Below, piece by piece: positions 34,679-46,453 of a stretch of DNA of 64,000 nucleotides (its first letter is position 1; each line of letters begins with the position of its first letter). The position numbers were made by a program, and so were the translations under genes. The notes beneath the pieces were generated by a model that ran no database searches, was not told the DNA's origin, and worked only from the letters and a program-made list of their open reading frames with translations. The stretch covers positions 42,463,446 to 42,527,445 of the forward strand of contig JAKTNV010000001.1 in assembly GCA_022747635.1 (NCBI GenBank), read 5' to 3'. This DNA is from Hetaerina americana. Lineage: Eukaryota; Arthropoda; Insecta; Odonata; Calopterygidae.

Positions 34679-35969
34679 CGAGGGTTGCTAGTTATATTAT
34701 CAGCCCAATAAAAAAGAGTCAGTAATTTATTGTTGAAAATGGCTTTATTGTTTTTCGAAGTATTCTCCATGATAATCAATATACTTTTGCATGCACTCGA
34801 ACCAATTTTCCTAACACCTTTTCCACTCCGATTGAGGTACCTCCAAAACATAGTTTTGCAATGCATCAACGGCTTCTTCAGGCGCCGAAAAACGCTGGCT
34901 GGCCACGCATTTTTTTCTTGATAAACGGGAGTAAAAAGAAGTCATTTGGTGTTAAATCTGGTCTGTGAGGAGGATGACCCATCTATTCGAGGTTTTGGCA
35001 GCTATATAGGTAGTTGTTCCCGCCGATCAGTGAGAGAGATCTTGCATTGTCACGATGAAGAATAATCCGTCGTCGCCGCTTCTTTTTACGTATTTCACCA
35101 AGCACTTCTTGCAAACAAATGCTCGTTAAACATTCAAAATTTATGATTCTGCGTTACTCTAACGTTGGTATGGTTGTCTCAGGTCCAGTTATTCTGAAGA
35201 AACAAGCGATCATTTGCTTCGATGTGCTTCGTGCTCGAATCACTTTTGTCGGGTTTGGCTCGTCTTGGAAGACCCATACAATGAATTGCTGTTTTGTTTC
35301 GGGCTAATACGCATTGATTTAAGATTCGCCACTTATGTCGTTGTTGTCCGAGGCTTTTGATGCACCGCGATTGTATTTCTTGAGCATTTCTTCGCAATAA
35401 TTGACACGAGCATCTTTTGTCAAATTATGTGGCATCCAACACGAACACATTTTTTTCACAGCTAAGAGTTCATGCAATATTAAATTGATGCTCGTCATAC
35501 TAATCCCAAGGATGCCTAAACCTCACGATAAGTTACATGACGATCTTCCGTTACTAGTTCTTGCACAGCATCAATGTTTTATAGCACAACAACTGATTTT
35601 GGACGACATTCACCTTTTCCCTCGCAGAGCTAACGGCGGTCATGATGGAATTCGTGATACCAGCGTTTCACTGTGGCGAAGGATAGGGCCTCATCGCCAA
35701 AAGTGGAAGTAAGTTGATCGATGCACTCCTGTCTTGCTACTTCACGTCGAAAGTCGTAAAAAATCATTGCTCGAAAGTGTTTACGATTAACTCCATTTTT
35801 TCGCTGAGACAAAATTTTCGAGCCACTGTACACAATACAAGTTATGAATAAACTACAAAATGTTCGGAAAAAAGTTAGTGTCAAAAGGGTCAAACTTTCA
35901 GATTGGAACGTCAGATGGCGCCTTAAGCACCAAATGTGGTCAAGGTTTAATACATAAATAGCACTCTCG
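34679..35969 (-). mobile_element. mariner-like transposon, family B copy 2 (full length, inactive)
   Basis: A 1291-bp element on the minus strand. Its ends are CGAGGGTTGCTAG (34679) and, reversed, CGAGAGTGCTATTTA (35969); TA follows at 35970-35971 and CA (probably a mutated TA) precedes. The N-terminal helix-turn-helix is readable as MIFYDFRREVARQECIDQL and ATVKRWYHEFHHDRR (about 35750-35630). The catalytic half has PETKQQFIVWVFQDEPNPTK, then HRDNARSLS, then HRPDLTPNDFFLLP. The first catalytic motif reads SGES followed by a stop, so the aspartate codon of GDES is missing, exactly as in the copy at 14.2 kb. Several frameshifts separate the blocks. Confidence 0.9.
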
Positions 35970-36999
35970 TAAATATTACAGGCTAATGAAGAAGTTAGGT
36001 GACACAAGCGAAGGAGAGTTTTATTTCAGATATTGCGTTCAAACTTTACATGCAATACAGCATATAAGTACAACACAATACACTCTATGAAGGAAAAGTA
36101 AACTTCTAGTAATGGCTAAAACACAATTCATAATAATGGTTGAGTAAATTACTACCTACTATATAATACTTTTTTCCTGAGTGACTCCGTTGACTTAATC
36201 TTTTTTGGGAAAAATGCGATTTTAAACATTCTTGTCTTAAAAATAATTGTTTTTATCTAATTTTCTGTCATTCCGTAGTACAAGGTATTAGAAATACGTT
36301 TTTAAAATAACTGCATAAGTATAAATGTGAAAATAACGTACTTAGAACCGTGAAATAATGAAAAATCGAAAAAGCCAAGGCTGTAAAACTTCATTGAGGG
36401 AGTTTAGGGCCTTGACTTTTCCATTTTTTCATGACAAAAGCACTTTTCTTCTAAGCTATGAAAGAAGTCTATCGGAAGATTTATATGAATTAACATTCGA
36501 TCTGCGAGTGACTTCCACCTTGTTTTTTTACTATGGCGTCGTTTTACAAATCTAGCACACATTCGCTTTATCATGACAAAATTTGACAATGGGTCATCTT
36601 AAGGATTCCCTGCAAAAGTAGTAAAGTCTAAGTGGGGTTTAACTATTGAAATATAACGTTGCTCTTCTAGCTTTCTGTCATATTTCCCCCGCACAATTTT
36701 AATTGAGCTTAGTTTTTTTTGCATATTTGACGCATCTGATTCTTTCTGTCGCGTTTGTGGGTCCATTTCTATAAGGAGCTTTTGAAACTCATTATTAGTG
36801 CATGAAGTCATTTTTGGCTCTCATATTCTCTAACTAAAATGTGTGCCGTGCTGATTACTGTTATTCAATTGGGCTGCGAGCAACTACAACATTGCCAAAT
36901 TTATTATAACCGCAAAGTTATTATTAGATGCCATGCATAATGGCTGGTGAAAACATCAGCCGCCTTAGTAATTAAATTAAAGATGCTGGGTAAAATGGT
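35970..36999. other. AT-rich region with an unassigned minus-strand frame
   Basis: A 70-codon minus frame (36599-36811) begins MTSCTNNEFQKLLIEMDP and is Lys/Glu-rich and coil-like (QKKLSSIKIVRGKYDRKLEE). It has no recognised family. It could be an exon relic or a transposon scrap. Nothing else is supported. Confidence 0.3.
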
Positions 37000-37669
37000 G
37001 GGCAGCGATGTTTTTCCTTGCTGAACCAGAAGGTGAAGGGACCAAGCACGGCATTTGGCGCGGGGGTGTGAATCGCCCATTGCGATCCATATCCGAGCAT
37101 GAGTATGGCGGGGACGTGACCACGGTCGTTCGGACAGACCAAAATGAAAGACTCATATCCATTCTAGTCAACCGTTCCCTCGCACTAGGAAACGATGAAT
37201 TCTGTAGCGATATGGAACGCATTCGTGGTGGCTTTTGAAGCTGATTCAATCTCCGGCGTATTTCCCTTCGCCTCCCCTCTAAGGCGTCTAAAGAGAGAGA
37301 GAGAGAACGGAGGGGGAGGGGGGTGTGGGGAAATGGGTCGTCTCACCTCCGCAAAACGGCCGACATTCAGACCGAAGTGCATTTTCGCTCGGCGACAGCG
37401 GCATGTTATAATTCATTTCCACTGGCACTCAAGAAAGGAGGCGTTTATGGGATTCATCTCCGAGGAGACGATCGGGAGAGTAATGCTCAGAAGCACTTAC
37501 GTAATGCGGTGGAAAAAGCACCACGTCTCACCGTCACTGGGGACCGGCGCGCGAATGTATGAGAGTGTGAGTGGTAGTTTAAGGGCAAACTAAAAGATGG
37601 AAAATACAGATGCAGATAGCGATTTAATAAAACACCAGGTATGGCGTACTCACGCGAGAGCATCCTTTT
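37000..37669. other. GC-richer block with overlapping frames
   Basis: Composition is more balanced than the surroundings, with a GA-rich core at 37280-37330 (alternating GA then G-runs). Frames on both strands overlap (37008-37238 and 37195-37593 plus; 36977-37249 minus), and none has a motif I recognise. Confidence 0.35.
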
Positions 37670-37913
37670 TCATTGGGGTGCGGATGTCTTCATGTGGAGT
37701 TTCCTCGAAACTCTTTCACCATGGGCGTTCTCTAATGCGTGGGATCTTCGGTAAAGATTGCACTTGCAATCAGGACAGTAAATACGCATGTGGGGACAGA
37801 GAGCAAACTTCGGCCACCAGACACGGCGCAATGTTTCCTCAAACGAAGTCAGTTTTAGGTTTTCTTCGGAGTGATTTCTTTTCGCTGTGAAAACCGCCTG
37901 GCTTCGTGCCTCG
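37670..37913 (-). CDS. Candidate cysteine-containing exon, unrecognised
   Basis: This minus-strand open stretch of 80 codons has no good start codon but a plausible acceptor (CCCAAATTACAG, with AG at 37915-37914); it ends in TGA at 37672-37670. The peptide contains SFEETLRRVWWPKFALCPHM, then RIYCPDCKCNLYRRSHALEN, with four close cysteines and nearby histidines. That could be a decayed zinc-binding unit but fits no finger spacing exactly. A 97-codon plus frame (37597-37890) lies antisense to it. No poly(A) signal was found just downstream. It may instead be part of an interspersed repeat. Confidence 0.2.
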
Positions 37914-38668
37914 CTGTAATTTGGGAATCACGACCTTAAAGTGGTTGAAACACGCGAAATTATTCGCGCTGAGCTAAAAGCTACCCTAAGTGCCATTGAC
38001 CAATTGCATTGATCTAAATTCCATGGGTGAAAGAATGTCACTGGAGTTTTATGTGCGTGGCACATTGTTCCTCCTCTTCTCCTCGTGAAAAGTGGCATGG
38101 ACTGCACACCATAATAATAATGAGACCATTGACTACAAGGATATAGTTAGAATCACGGTAATGTGACTCGTAGATGCTCACTTCCCGTTAGAGGACAATT
38201 AATCTTCAGAAAAGCTCCGTGTCATCTTTATTCCGCAGTACATCAGCTATCACCATTCATCCACGGCAATGAAATGATACCGCCTCGATTTTGAGACGGA
38301 GTGAGTTCGTCCGAATCTTCATCGACTGACGAAGTCAATGGGACGATTTATGTCTGCCCATGTTGAAGTCATTGATCCACTGGAGCAGGATATTCTTGAA
38401 TTTGTAAATAATTATTGCTTTTGGTTATTAGGAAAACTATTTAACTGTCCAAACTATGGTACCACCTCATGTTTGATAGGCGTCCATGAGTGATAGCTCC
38501 GCAGTTGTATAAATGAAATGACTTCGGTGCAATTGCTAGCCGTACTTTATTAGCTGATGAGAGCATTCTATTCCTTTGCACCCAGTCCACTGGTCCCTCA
38601 GAATATCAAGCGGCGCTCAGATAATACGACGGTAACGACAAAACCTGTTTTTGAAAATATTTACCGAT
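37914..38668. other. Spacer, nothing recognised
   Basis: No gene or element is supported. Confidence 0.5.
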
Positions 38669-38750
38669 ACATATATATACACACATATATATATATATAC
38701 ACACACATATATATATATATATACACACACATATATATATATATACACAC

Positions 38751-38832
<82 letters not shown>
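38669..38832. repeat. Compound (TA)n/(CA)n microsatellite
   Basis: About 164 bp made of blocks of TATATA separated by short ACACAC blocks, one long AC run (about 38766-38782) and a final pure TA run of about 50 bp. The Tyr/Ile/Cys/Val frames through it on both strands are artefacts. Confidence 0.97.
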
Positions 38833-38834
<2 letters not shown>

Positions 38835-39469
38835 GTATATACTGTATATACATTCAAATACGTATACCCTTGAAGATCTTGACCAACATACTCCTGTTTT
38901 TAAATATTTGTGGAGCCCTCCACGGAATGGCGTTCATAAATTCACTATCATTGTATTCAATTTCTTCCTCGTATAACGTTTATAAAAGTAATATGGAATC
39001 GCCAGCATTCAAATCGCCTACTCCAGGTGTTGTGCAACTCGCATTTTATTGGGACTTACGTAGGCTTGGATTTAGCGTGACCTTATCGGGCTGTAAGTAT
39101 TCCCTACTCAATTGTTGACGATCATTAATGTTTTTTAACACATTGAATGTCACCAGAAGAAATTGACCAGAATTCTGAAGAAATATTTAGACCTAATCAT
39201 ATATAAGCATTATAAATCCCACGCATGAAAATATTCGTATTGTTACGGAACAGACATTTAATTATTCGCTCACTAACATAAACGGAAGGGTGGTGTTGAG
39301 AAGGAGGGTAATATGAGGAGAGTTTGATTCGGAAATCTTGAACGTATCTACTTGTTTTTCCTCGTGGAGTACACTTTAGTTGCAGAGGCAGTGCAAAAGC
39401 ATGTGTGACCCTTGAACGCGACAAGAATAATTTGACCCAATAGGTACTTTCCAATCCTCATCTTAGCCC
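38833..39469. other. AT-rich spacer, nothing recognised
   Basis: No supported gene. The 85-codon minus frame (39197-39454) has no motif. Confidence 0.5.
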
Positions 39470-41180
39470 TCCCTCCTCATCAGACACAGATGGCCGTCTG
39501 CCTCCCCCCTCACGACCATGCTTATTCCCTCACCCCAGAAATAGTGAAAGGCAACTCAGATGCCGATGCGAATACGACGATAACCGTTGCAGTGTCCCCT
39601 CCCGCCCTCCCGCTCCGACCACCTTCCTCCGCGGAGAGGGGATCTGCTCCTTCCTTGCACTGGCCGGAGCATGGGGGATTATTTTGGCGTCGTGGCTGGC
39701 TGCCTGTTAAACGTGATATCGATGCCCATTACGTGACGATGACGCTCCGCTTTTGAAGGAATCAGCATTTCTCCTTTTGCTCTTCCTGCCCACTTCTCTT
39801 TCCCCCGCTTGTCTTTTCCATCCTCACGACCTCGTCCCCCACCCAGTTGCTTCCCCATCACACACACTTGGTGCTCTCACGTCATGCCACCTCCCCTTCT
39901 TCCTTCCACAGCAGGGGAACTACACTCCCCCCCCTTCGCTTTCTCTCTCCATCATTGTTGTGGGACAGCAGTGTTCCCACACCCATCCCTCACATTTCTG
40001 TTCAATCTTGCACTGTACATCTGCATGGTGCCCTGTGAGACGGCGCTAGGGTGTGTGGTAGAGAGTAATTCCATACCAGATAATGAACTCAAAGTAAATA
40101 TTACTTAACCCTAAGCGAGACATCAATATTTTAAGTAATTTAAATACTATGCTTACAGTAGCCACATGCAATTTGGAGCGTAGTTATTCAAATGCTTCTT
40201 AACGCATACAAGACCAGCTGCTAATAAAAAGAAAAAAATGAACTCATTTCCTCACCTCATAAAGGACATTCACTCCCTCCCCTTATCAATAGGCCCTCAT
40301 TTTTCCATTGCTATTTTTTAGGACACCTCCCTCTGCTTCCATTTTTTTCCAAATCCTCTCCCTATCTCCTTCAATCCTTTCCTCCTCTCATTCCTCCCTG
40401 AACCAATCTGCTGCAGTTAAATGGAGATGCCTCTTCTTCCCACCACTCCGTCTTTCCCTCCCAACACTGTATGAGCTCGCTCGGAGGACGCGGACGTACT
40501 TTAGTTCTGGAATTTTCCGCGTCTACTGCTGTGGCAGGGCAAGCACGATTCGGAACACGTACTTGGGGATGGAGCTAAAAATAGTCCTGGGTCTCTCTCT
40601 CTCTCGCACACGCTTCTCTCCTCCCTCACACTAACTTGCCGTCCCTTTCTCTCCCTCTCTCTTGCACCCTCTCCCTCCCTCCCCGGACTCTTCTCGATAC
40701 TCTCCCTCCGCGCCCGGATACCCTCCTCCCTTTCTCCCTTCTTTCCCATCCCCCGGAATCCACAGGAGTCCCTCAGCTTTCCCCGTTCTCTCGGTCCACC
40801 TACCCATCTCTCCCGTTTCTTCTCCCCTCCCTCCCGCCTGCCCCACCTCACCGAAAAATCTTCCGCTCGCGTCCCTCCCTGGGCCTAAGAACGTCTTTCT
40901 CCACCCCGAAAACTTCTTCTCCCTTTCAATCCGACTTTTATTCATCATCCACTTATCGAATTTTCATTGTTCGCCGCCCTCTCTCTCTCCATCATCTCCC
41001 TTTGCGCCACCTTTCTCTCTCTCTCCATGGGAATATCCCTCCTTCGATCCCAACCCTCCCTCCCAACCCCAATCCCTTCCTCACTAATTTTGCTAGCTTC
41101 TTTAATTTCGCTCGTCCTGAGCGCTCCTTTCAATTCCACCTCCCTTTGCCTCTTTCGCTCCACCCAAGAGCTTTTTGATC
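39470..41180. other. Long pyrimidine-rich tract
   Basis: C/T-rich on the plus strand through most of 1.7 kb, with a (CT)n run near 40590-40607 and an AT-rich gap at about 40080-40260. Open frames up to 180 codons (40636-41178) are Ser/Pro/Leu/Phe-rich; antisense frames are Glu/Arg/Gly-rich. No domain is visible, so none is called. Confidence 0.6.
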
Positions 41181-41814
41181 TGATTGCTTCACGCCGTTTC
41201 TAATACGCATACGTGCTTTCCATTTATTTCTTCCATCAGTTTGGCAGACATACCAGGGCTTTCATTTATATTCTTCCAATTGTAACCCATAATTGTCCAG
41301 TTTAGCATTTTTAATTGTGCAGATTTCCATTTTTTTGTGCCAGGGAAGTGTCTGCCGTCAGTCCTATCTGCTTAACGGACTTTTCTTCTCTTTCAATATT
41401 ACTACCCTCAAGTGGGTTTACAGTGATTTTCCCGGCTAAATGATATCGTTAACGGGTAATTTTGAAGTAAAGTCTAGACTACTTCCTTTTCTGCCTGTTG
41501 GGTATCTTTAATCCTATTCTTCCATATAAATAACATTAATACGTCAAAATTTGATAATTGTCGGAAGAAAAACTTAAAAAACCATGCAAAATGAATTTTT
41601 ATGCAATTTTTTTGGGTCAAGCTTAACATCCTGGGGCTATTATTTAAAATTTCAGGACTGTATACATGAAAAATATGTTTTCCTGAAATGAGATCGGACC
41701 TATTTCAGCTCATAATTATACAACAAATGACTAGTGTTGAACAGTTGCCTTGCCTTAATTTGCCTTAATTGCCTTAATTATAGATTGCCCGGTATTTAAT
41801 GGTCAGAATGATAA
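41181..41814. other. AT-rich spacer
   Basis: A short tandem of TGCCTTAATT units lies at about 41748-41780. Nothing else is recognised. Confidence 0.5.
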
Positions 41815-42054
41815 TTTACATATGTATTCGTGGATGTCTCCATTTTCCGGGTTCCCGCCGCGTTGGTTGTCATGGTTGACGACAGTTTCGCCTGGATTCC
41901 ACCAGACGTCTTCAGGTCGAAGTGTCGTCAACCATGGAACCAACCAGGAAACTGTCGTCAACCATGACAACCAACGCGGCGGGAACCCGGAAAATGGAGA
42001 CATCCACGAATCCTGAACGCCACGGAAGACTACGATCCAACATTTACATATGTA
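41815..42054. mobile_element. Foldback/MITE-like element with 64-bp perfect arms
   Basis: Positions 41826-41889 and 41948-42011 are exact reverse complements (64 bp each) around a 58-bp spacer. The left arm starts ATTCGTGGATGTCTCCATTT. The spacer repeats part of the arm (GTCGTCAACCATGG at about 41923-41936 echoes the right arm). The 12-mer TTTACATATGTA occurs directly repeated at 41815-41826 and 42043-42054, compatible with a target-site duplication, although it is AT-rich and largely self-complementary. The two mirror-image frames of 64-66 codons through the element arise from the palindrome. No transposase is present, so it would be non-autonomous. Confidence 0.85.
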
Positions 42055-42769
42055 ATTAAATAATTTTAAATTGCATAACTTACAGTCAAACTTGTTTTCG
42101 GCTAACGGTTCATTTTGAGATATATTAAAATATTTCTGAAAGCCATACTACTCTAAGGAAATGTTTTCCCTATTTTATCTCCTGATGCCCAGCCTTCTAA
42201 TTTATAAACCCTAGATATCGTATCATTTAGGCATTTATTTCCATGTGAAAATTATTCCAGTTTCATTTTTTCACTATTATTTCTCTTTACTTACAGCTGA
42301 GGGTAGCGACATTCGGGTATGTTTTGGACGCAATCAGTCTATTTTAAAGATGTTTTGGTTTTATGATTGCTTTTATCGATTCAATACTTTGCTTATTGTG
42401 AATTTCTACCTTTTCATTTCATAGCCACTTTTTTACAAATTGTTTGTCGTTGTTTTAATGACTGATCTTGAATAGCATGATTTTGAATGGGTGTAATTAA
42501 TTGCATGTGATTTTTTATTCGAATACAAAGCTAACCTTTCAATGAATCGTGCATTTAATGATATATCTTTATTTAAATAAGTTATTGTATTGGTTTTCAA
42601 TATATAACAATCGCATAAAGAACAATACATTAATACTCTTACATCTTTAGTTATGGTACAAATTTCCTGCGAAGTAATAGGTAATCCTTTATGAGTAAAC
42701 ACACAAAGCATCAGTGCTCTAAGAAAAAGATCTGTGATGCAAACGCCCGTCTGTTTTTGTTCTCTTTTG
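42055..42769. other. AT-rich spacer, nothing recognised
   Basis: The 113-codon minus frame (42433-42774) is AT-derived and motif-free. Confidence 0.5.
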
Positions 42770-43850
42770 TTCAAAATTGAGTTTCTAGCAGTGATTAAAT
42801 ACTTTGTAAAGAAAGGTATGAAAGCAAAGGAAATTCATGCCGACCTTCGGAACACTTTGGAGGAGTCTGTTCCTTCGCACTCAACTTTTGCCAAGTAGAA
42901 TAACGACCTTGAGTTTGGTTGGGACAGCTTAAATAATGATCCGCGTAGTGGTCAGCCAAAATGTGCCGCTACCTCAGAAGTTATTACTAAAGTGCATAAA
43001 TTGGTCTTGGAGAATAACCAACTGAAAGTGTGATAAGTTACTGCAGCAGTAGCGATGTCATAGGAAAGGGTGTATCGCATTTTAATGGTGGAATTGCATC
43101 TAAGAAAATTAGACTGCTAGACGGGTGCCACGACTCTTTGATTCAGGATCACAAGCGCATCAGCATTTAAATTTCCGGGCAAATGTTTGACCCGTTTTGA
43201 GAGCAACCAACAAGATTTTTTGCGCCGATTTGTAACCACAGATGAAACTTGGGTCTACTATTGTACTTAAGAGACAAAAAAGCAGTAAATGCAGGGGAAA
43301 CATGTTGCTTCACCACCACCAAAAAAAGCAAAGGCAGTGTGGTTGGTTTTTTGAAATGCGAAAGCCTTTCCACCGGTCAAAAAATTACTGAACAATACTA
43401 CGCTAATCTCATGGGGTATCTACAGCAAGAGATACTCGAAAAAAAGGCCAGGTTTGGCAAGGAAGAAAGTCATCTTTCATTAAGTCAATGCACGCTCACA
43501 CTCGTCTCGATGCCATAGCAAAAAAAACGTGAACTAAGATACCAATTGTTGCCACACCCGTCCATTTCGCCTGATTTTGTTCCATCAGATTTTTATCTCT
43601 TCCCCAAGCTCAAAATTTTCCTCGGTGGGCGGAGATTCTCTTCAGACAAAGAACTAACAACCAAATAGACAGGTACTTTGCAGGCCTGAAGGTATAAAAT
43701 TTTCTAGATGAGATCAAGACATTGCAACAACACTGGACCAAGCGCTTTAGTTCACAGGGAGACTAAATTGAAAAAAAAACGTTTCATTGAGGTAATTCGT
43801 TTATTTATGTTCCATTCCGAGAACTTTTCAATATACCATAAAACCCTTTC
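42770..43850 (+). mobile_element. mariner-like transposase pseudogene, family C
   Basis: The plus strand starts with KIEFLAVIKYFVKKGMKAKE (about 42772-42831), the first helix-turn-helix, followed by a linker with DPRSGQPKCAATSEVITKV (GRP-like hook and second helix-turn-helix). The first catalytic motif reads TTDETWVYY (about 43237-43263), the second NARSHSS (about 43487-43507), and the third HPSISPDFVPSDFYLF (about 43557-43604), followed by FLGGRRFSSDKELTT. At least ten stops or frameshifts interrupt it. The 3' end near 43825-43850 (CCGAGAACTTTTCAATA) resembles an inverted-repeat terminus, but I could not find a matching 5' end, so the left boundary is set by coding similarity. Confidence 0.85.
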
Positions 43851-46453
43851 CAGTCTTATGCATTTTTTCCAAATTTAATTGCGCTATTCTTAAATCGGTC
43901 GACCAATAACGTTAATGTCGTTTTCTCAGAGATAAAACTACCTACAAAAAGTCTCCATATTTTTTTTGTCCTAATATTGTCCGTCCATAGAAATATATTT
44001 TGGTGCATAGCTTTCGTTCACAAGCACCTAGCTTTTGGAAGTCAGAATCACAGAGTCACGTCACCTGCCCTCTCAAACACCAGCTATTTAGTGACCAAGT
44101 GGAAAACGGGGGAAAAGGATACATTTAATAGTCAGGCAGTAGTTGTAGAATTGAATGTAATGGGCTTCGATCTATCACATTCATAGGAATTCCGCCTACG
44201 ATGATCGCACATTAAAATTTAAGATTGTTTCAACTTATTACAAAATGCTTCCATTGCTAGAATGATATATGTCATTATTACTTTTATACTGAATTTTCAG
44301 TCTTCATTACATAGAGTGCTTCACATGCTAGGAGCATTCAAGAGCCTATTTAATTTATTGAATTGAATGATTTTATCTTGAAATAGAAAAAAAGGTAAAT
44401 TTAAAGAAAATTATTTTATCTTTTCTCACATTCTATTTTTGGCAACATTTTGTATTGTAACTGACCGCTTTATGGTGGTGGTCCAGGTGCTTGCGTGCAA
44501 ACGGCTCTTCCAGCGGAAATATCGACCTGTGACTTAAAGGGGATACAAATGAGGCACAAAATTTTATTGAGTTATATTTATGACTCAATTCAAAGCAAAA
44601 AAAGAAAATTTTGTGATGCTTAATTTAGTTTAAAGTACGTTTTTAACCTTTTACTTTAGAATGAAATGAATAGACGAAATGAAGTTCTTCATTTACGACC
44701 ATGCGTTGTAATTAGTAAAATATAATACTACCCTTTTATTTAAAGATAATATGGGTATAGGAATCATTAATACTACTGATTAAACGCAAATTAAAGCAAT
44801 CAAATTAAAACCAATGAAAATCAAAGGAATATTTATTAGTGATTAATCTCCTCCGTAAATCTGAAGGTTCAAATTCTCTTTATACCTAATGCGTGACAAT
44901 GAGACGGCGATGGGAAACAATGAAACTGGTCTACTAGAAGAAGGTCATGCTCTTTAATCGGGGAAACATATGCAATTATCCTCATTAAAAATGCAATCAA
45001 GTACTTAGAAAAAATAGGTACTATCCCCGAGCCCACAAAAATATTTCTAGTTGAGCCTTTTTCACCAAAATAAAACTTGCTGCTAAAATAGGTGTTTAAC
45101 AGTTAATGAAAGCTATTTCTTATTTTCATTGTATTTTAAGAACTATTACACAAGATAATGTATTTCCCTTTTTCGATTCCTTCGAAAGATTAACATTTCC
45201 CAATTGATGCAGTCTAAAAGCCTTTTCCTCACTAATCCTCTGCTTTCTATATAAGTCTTAAATATTTCCTCATCTCAAAACATCTTCTCTATGAAATATT
45301 TCAATTTTTTTGCTTTTCTTACAAAAACTTCCTCTCTCATCCTGCAATTTCAGACACTTCCTTCCTTATCTTCCTATCATCTTTGCTCAGTTTTTTTCCT
45401 CCATATTTTTCTATGCCTACACAAGAAATAAGTTTATCTACTTTCCTCAATAATATCTGTCGTTACAAACATTTTAAGGTTCCTGGCCATCGGTTATAAA
45501 ATCGATCGTGTCTGATGAAGTGGGCCTGCACTTAATAAAATGATGAAGAACCCAGTCGGTAGTGCCTCCTCATTTGATTATGTTTAATGAGCCATTGAAT
45601 TACGCATTGTTTTGAATAAACTTGTGAAAATGGTCTTTATTACTTTCATCTAATTTACTTTATATCTGGCGAGTACATTACGTTATAAAGCCTTACTTCC
45701 ACCCCTATAATTTGCAGTTTTTCAAATGCATCAGATAATTTCAAGGCAATTGTATCATAGCGACTAAATGAATCAATATTCCTCGAATGTGTTCTAGGTA
45801 GAAAGCTAATCACAAGCTTTTATAAAATCGGCACACTTATAGAAACCCCTTCTTTAGTTATCGATGTTTTCCTATACTCTCTGAATTATCCATTTTCGGG
45901 CTGATTATCACTTCAATATCTTCGTGCATCAAACATACATTTTTTACTCCCTCATTCTCATATTTTCCCATCAAATTTGAGGAATTTACTTTTTCATCAT
46001 TTAAATCAAATTGACTTCCAACAGAGTTCTCCAAATGGACCCACAAGGTGCGCATGTGTGGCTAACATTCTTCTTTAGGTCCTAAATACTTCAACTCCAA
46101 TATATCTGAATTTTAGACCGATGAACCTTCTCTCCCAGATCAGAGAATCAGACTTTGCATGGTGAAATTCCTATTTGAAACCATGAGTTACTTTTGTTTT
46201 TTTGTTTCTTTTACCAGTAAATATTCTTCAACACCAGCGAGTTAGATTCATTTACTTGGTTTCTGCGTTTTCATTACCCAAGCAAAATAATTTACTATTC
46301 GGATAATTTTTGACCCGACTTGGTTTAAACTGAAGTTTGAAAATCTCGGAATATTCATGAATGTACCATAAACTAAGGAGGACGTGGGATTCAAAGCAAT
46401 ATTATTGCAATTGTATTACTTACACAAACTGTCATCTTACGTCATTTCTATTA
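43851..46453. other. AT-rich region, nothing recognised
   Basis: About 2.6 kb without a supported feature. The 65-codon minus frame at 45858-46055 (FDLNDEKVNSSNLMGKYENE) looks protein-like in composition but has no family, start context or splice evidence. Confidence 0.5.

Noticed and set aside
38557..38976. Tyr/Ile/Thr/His-rich open frames across the microsatellite (both strands)
   Set aside because: They are translations of TA/CA repeats. The same applies to frames at 51689-51992 and 63451-63992.
41803..42016. Two short mirror-related open frames
   Set aside because: They are produced by the 64-bp inverted arms of the foldback element and have no independent support.
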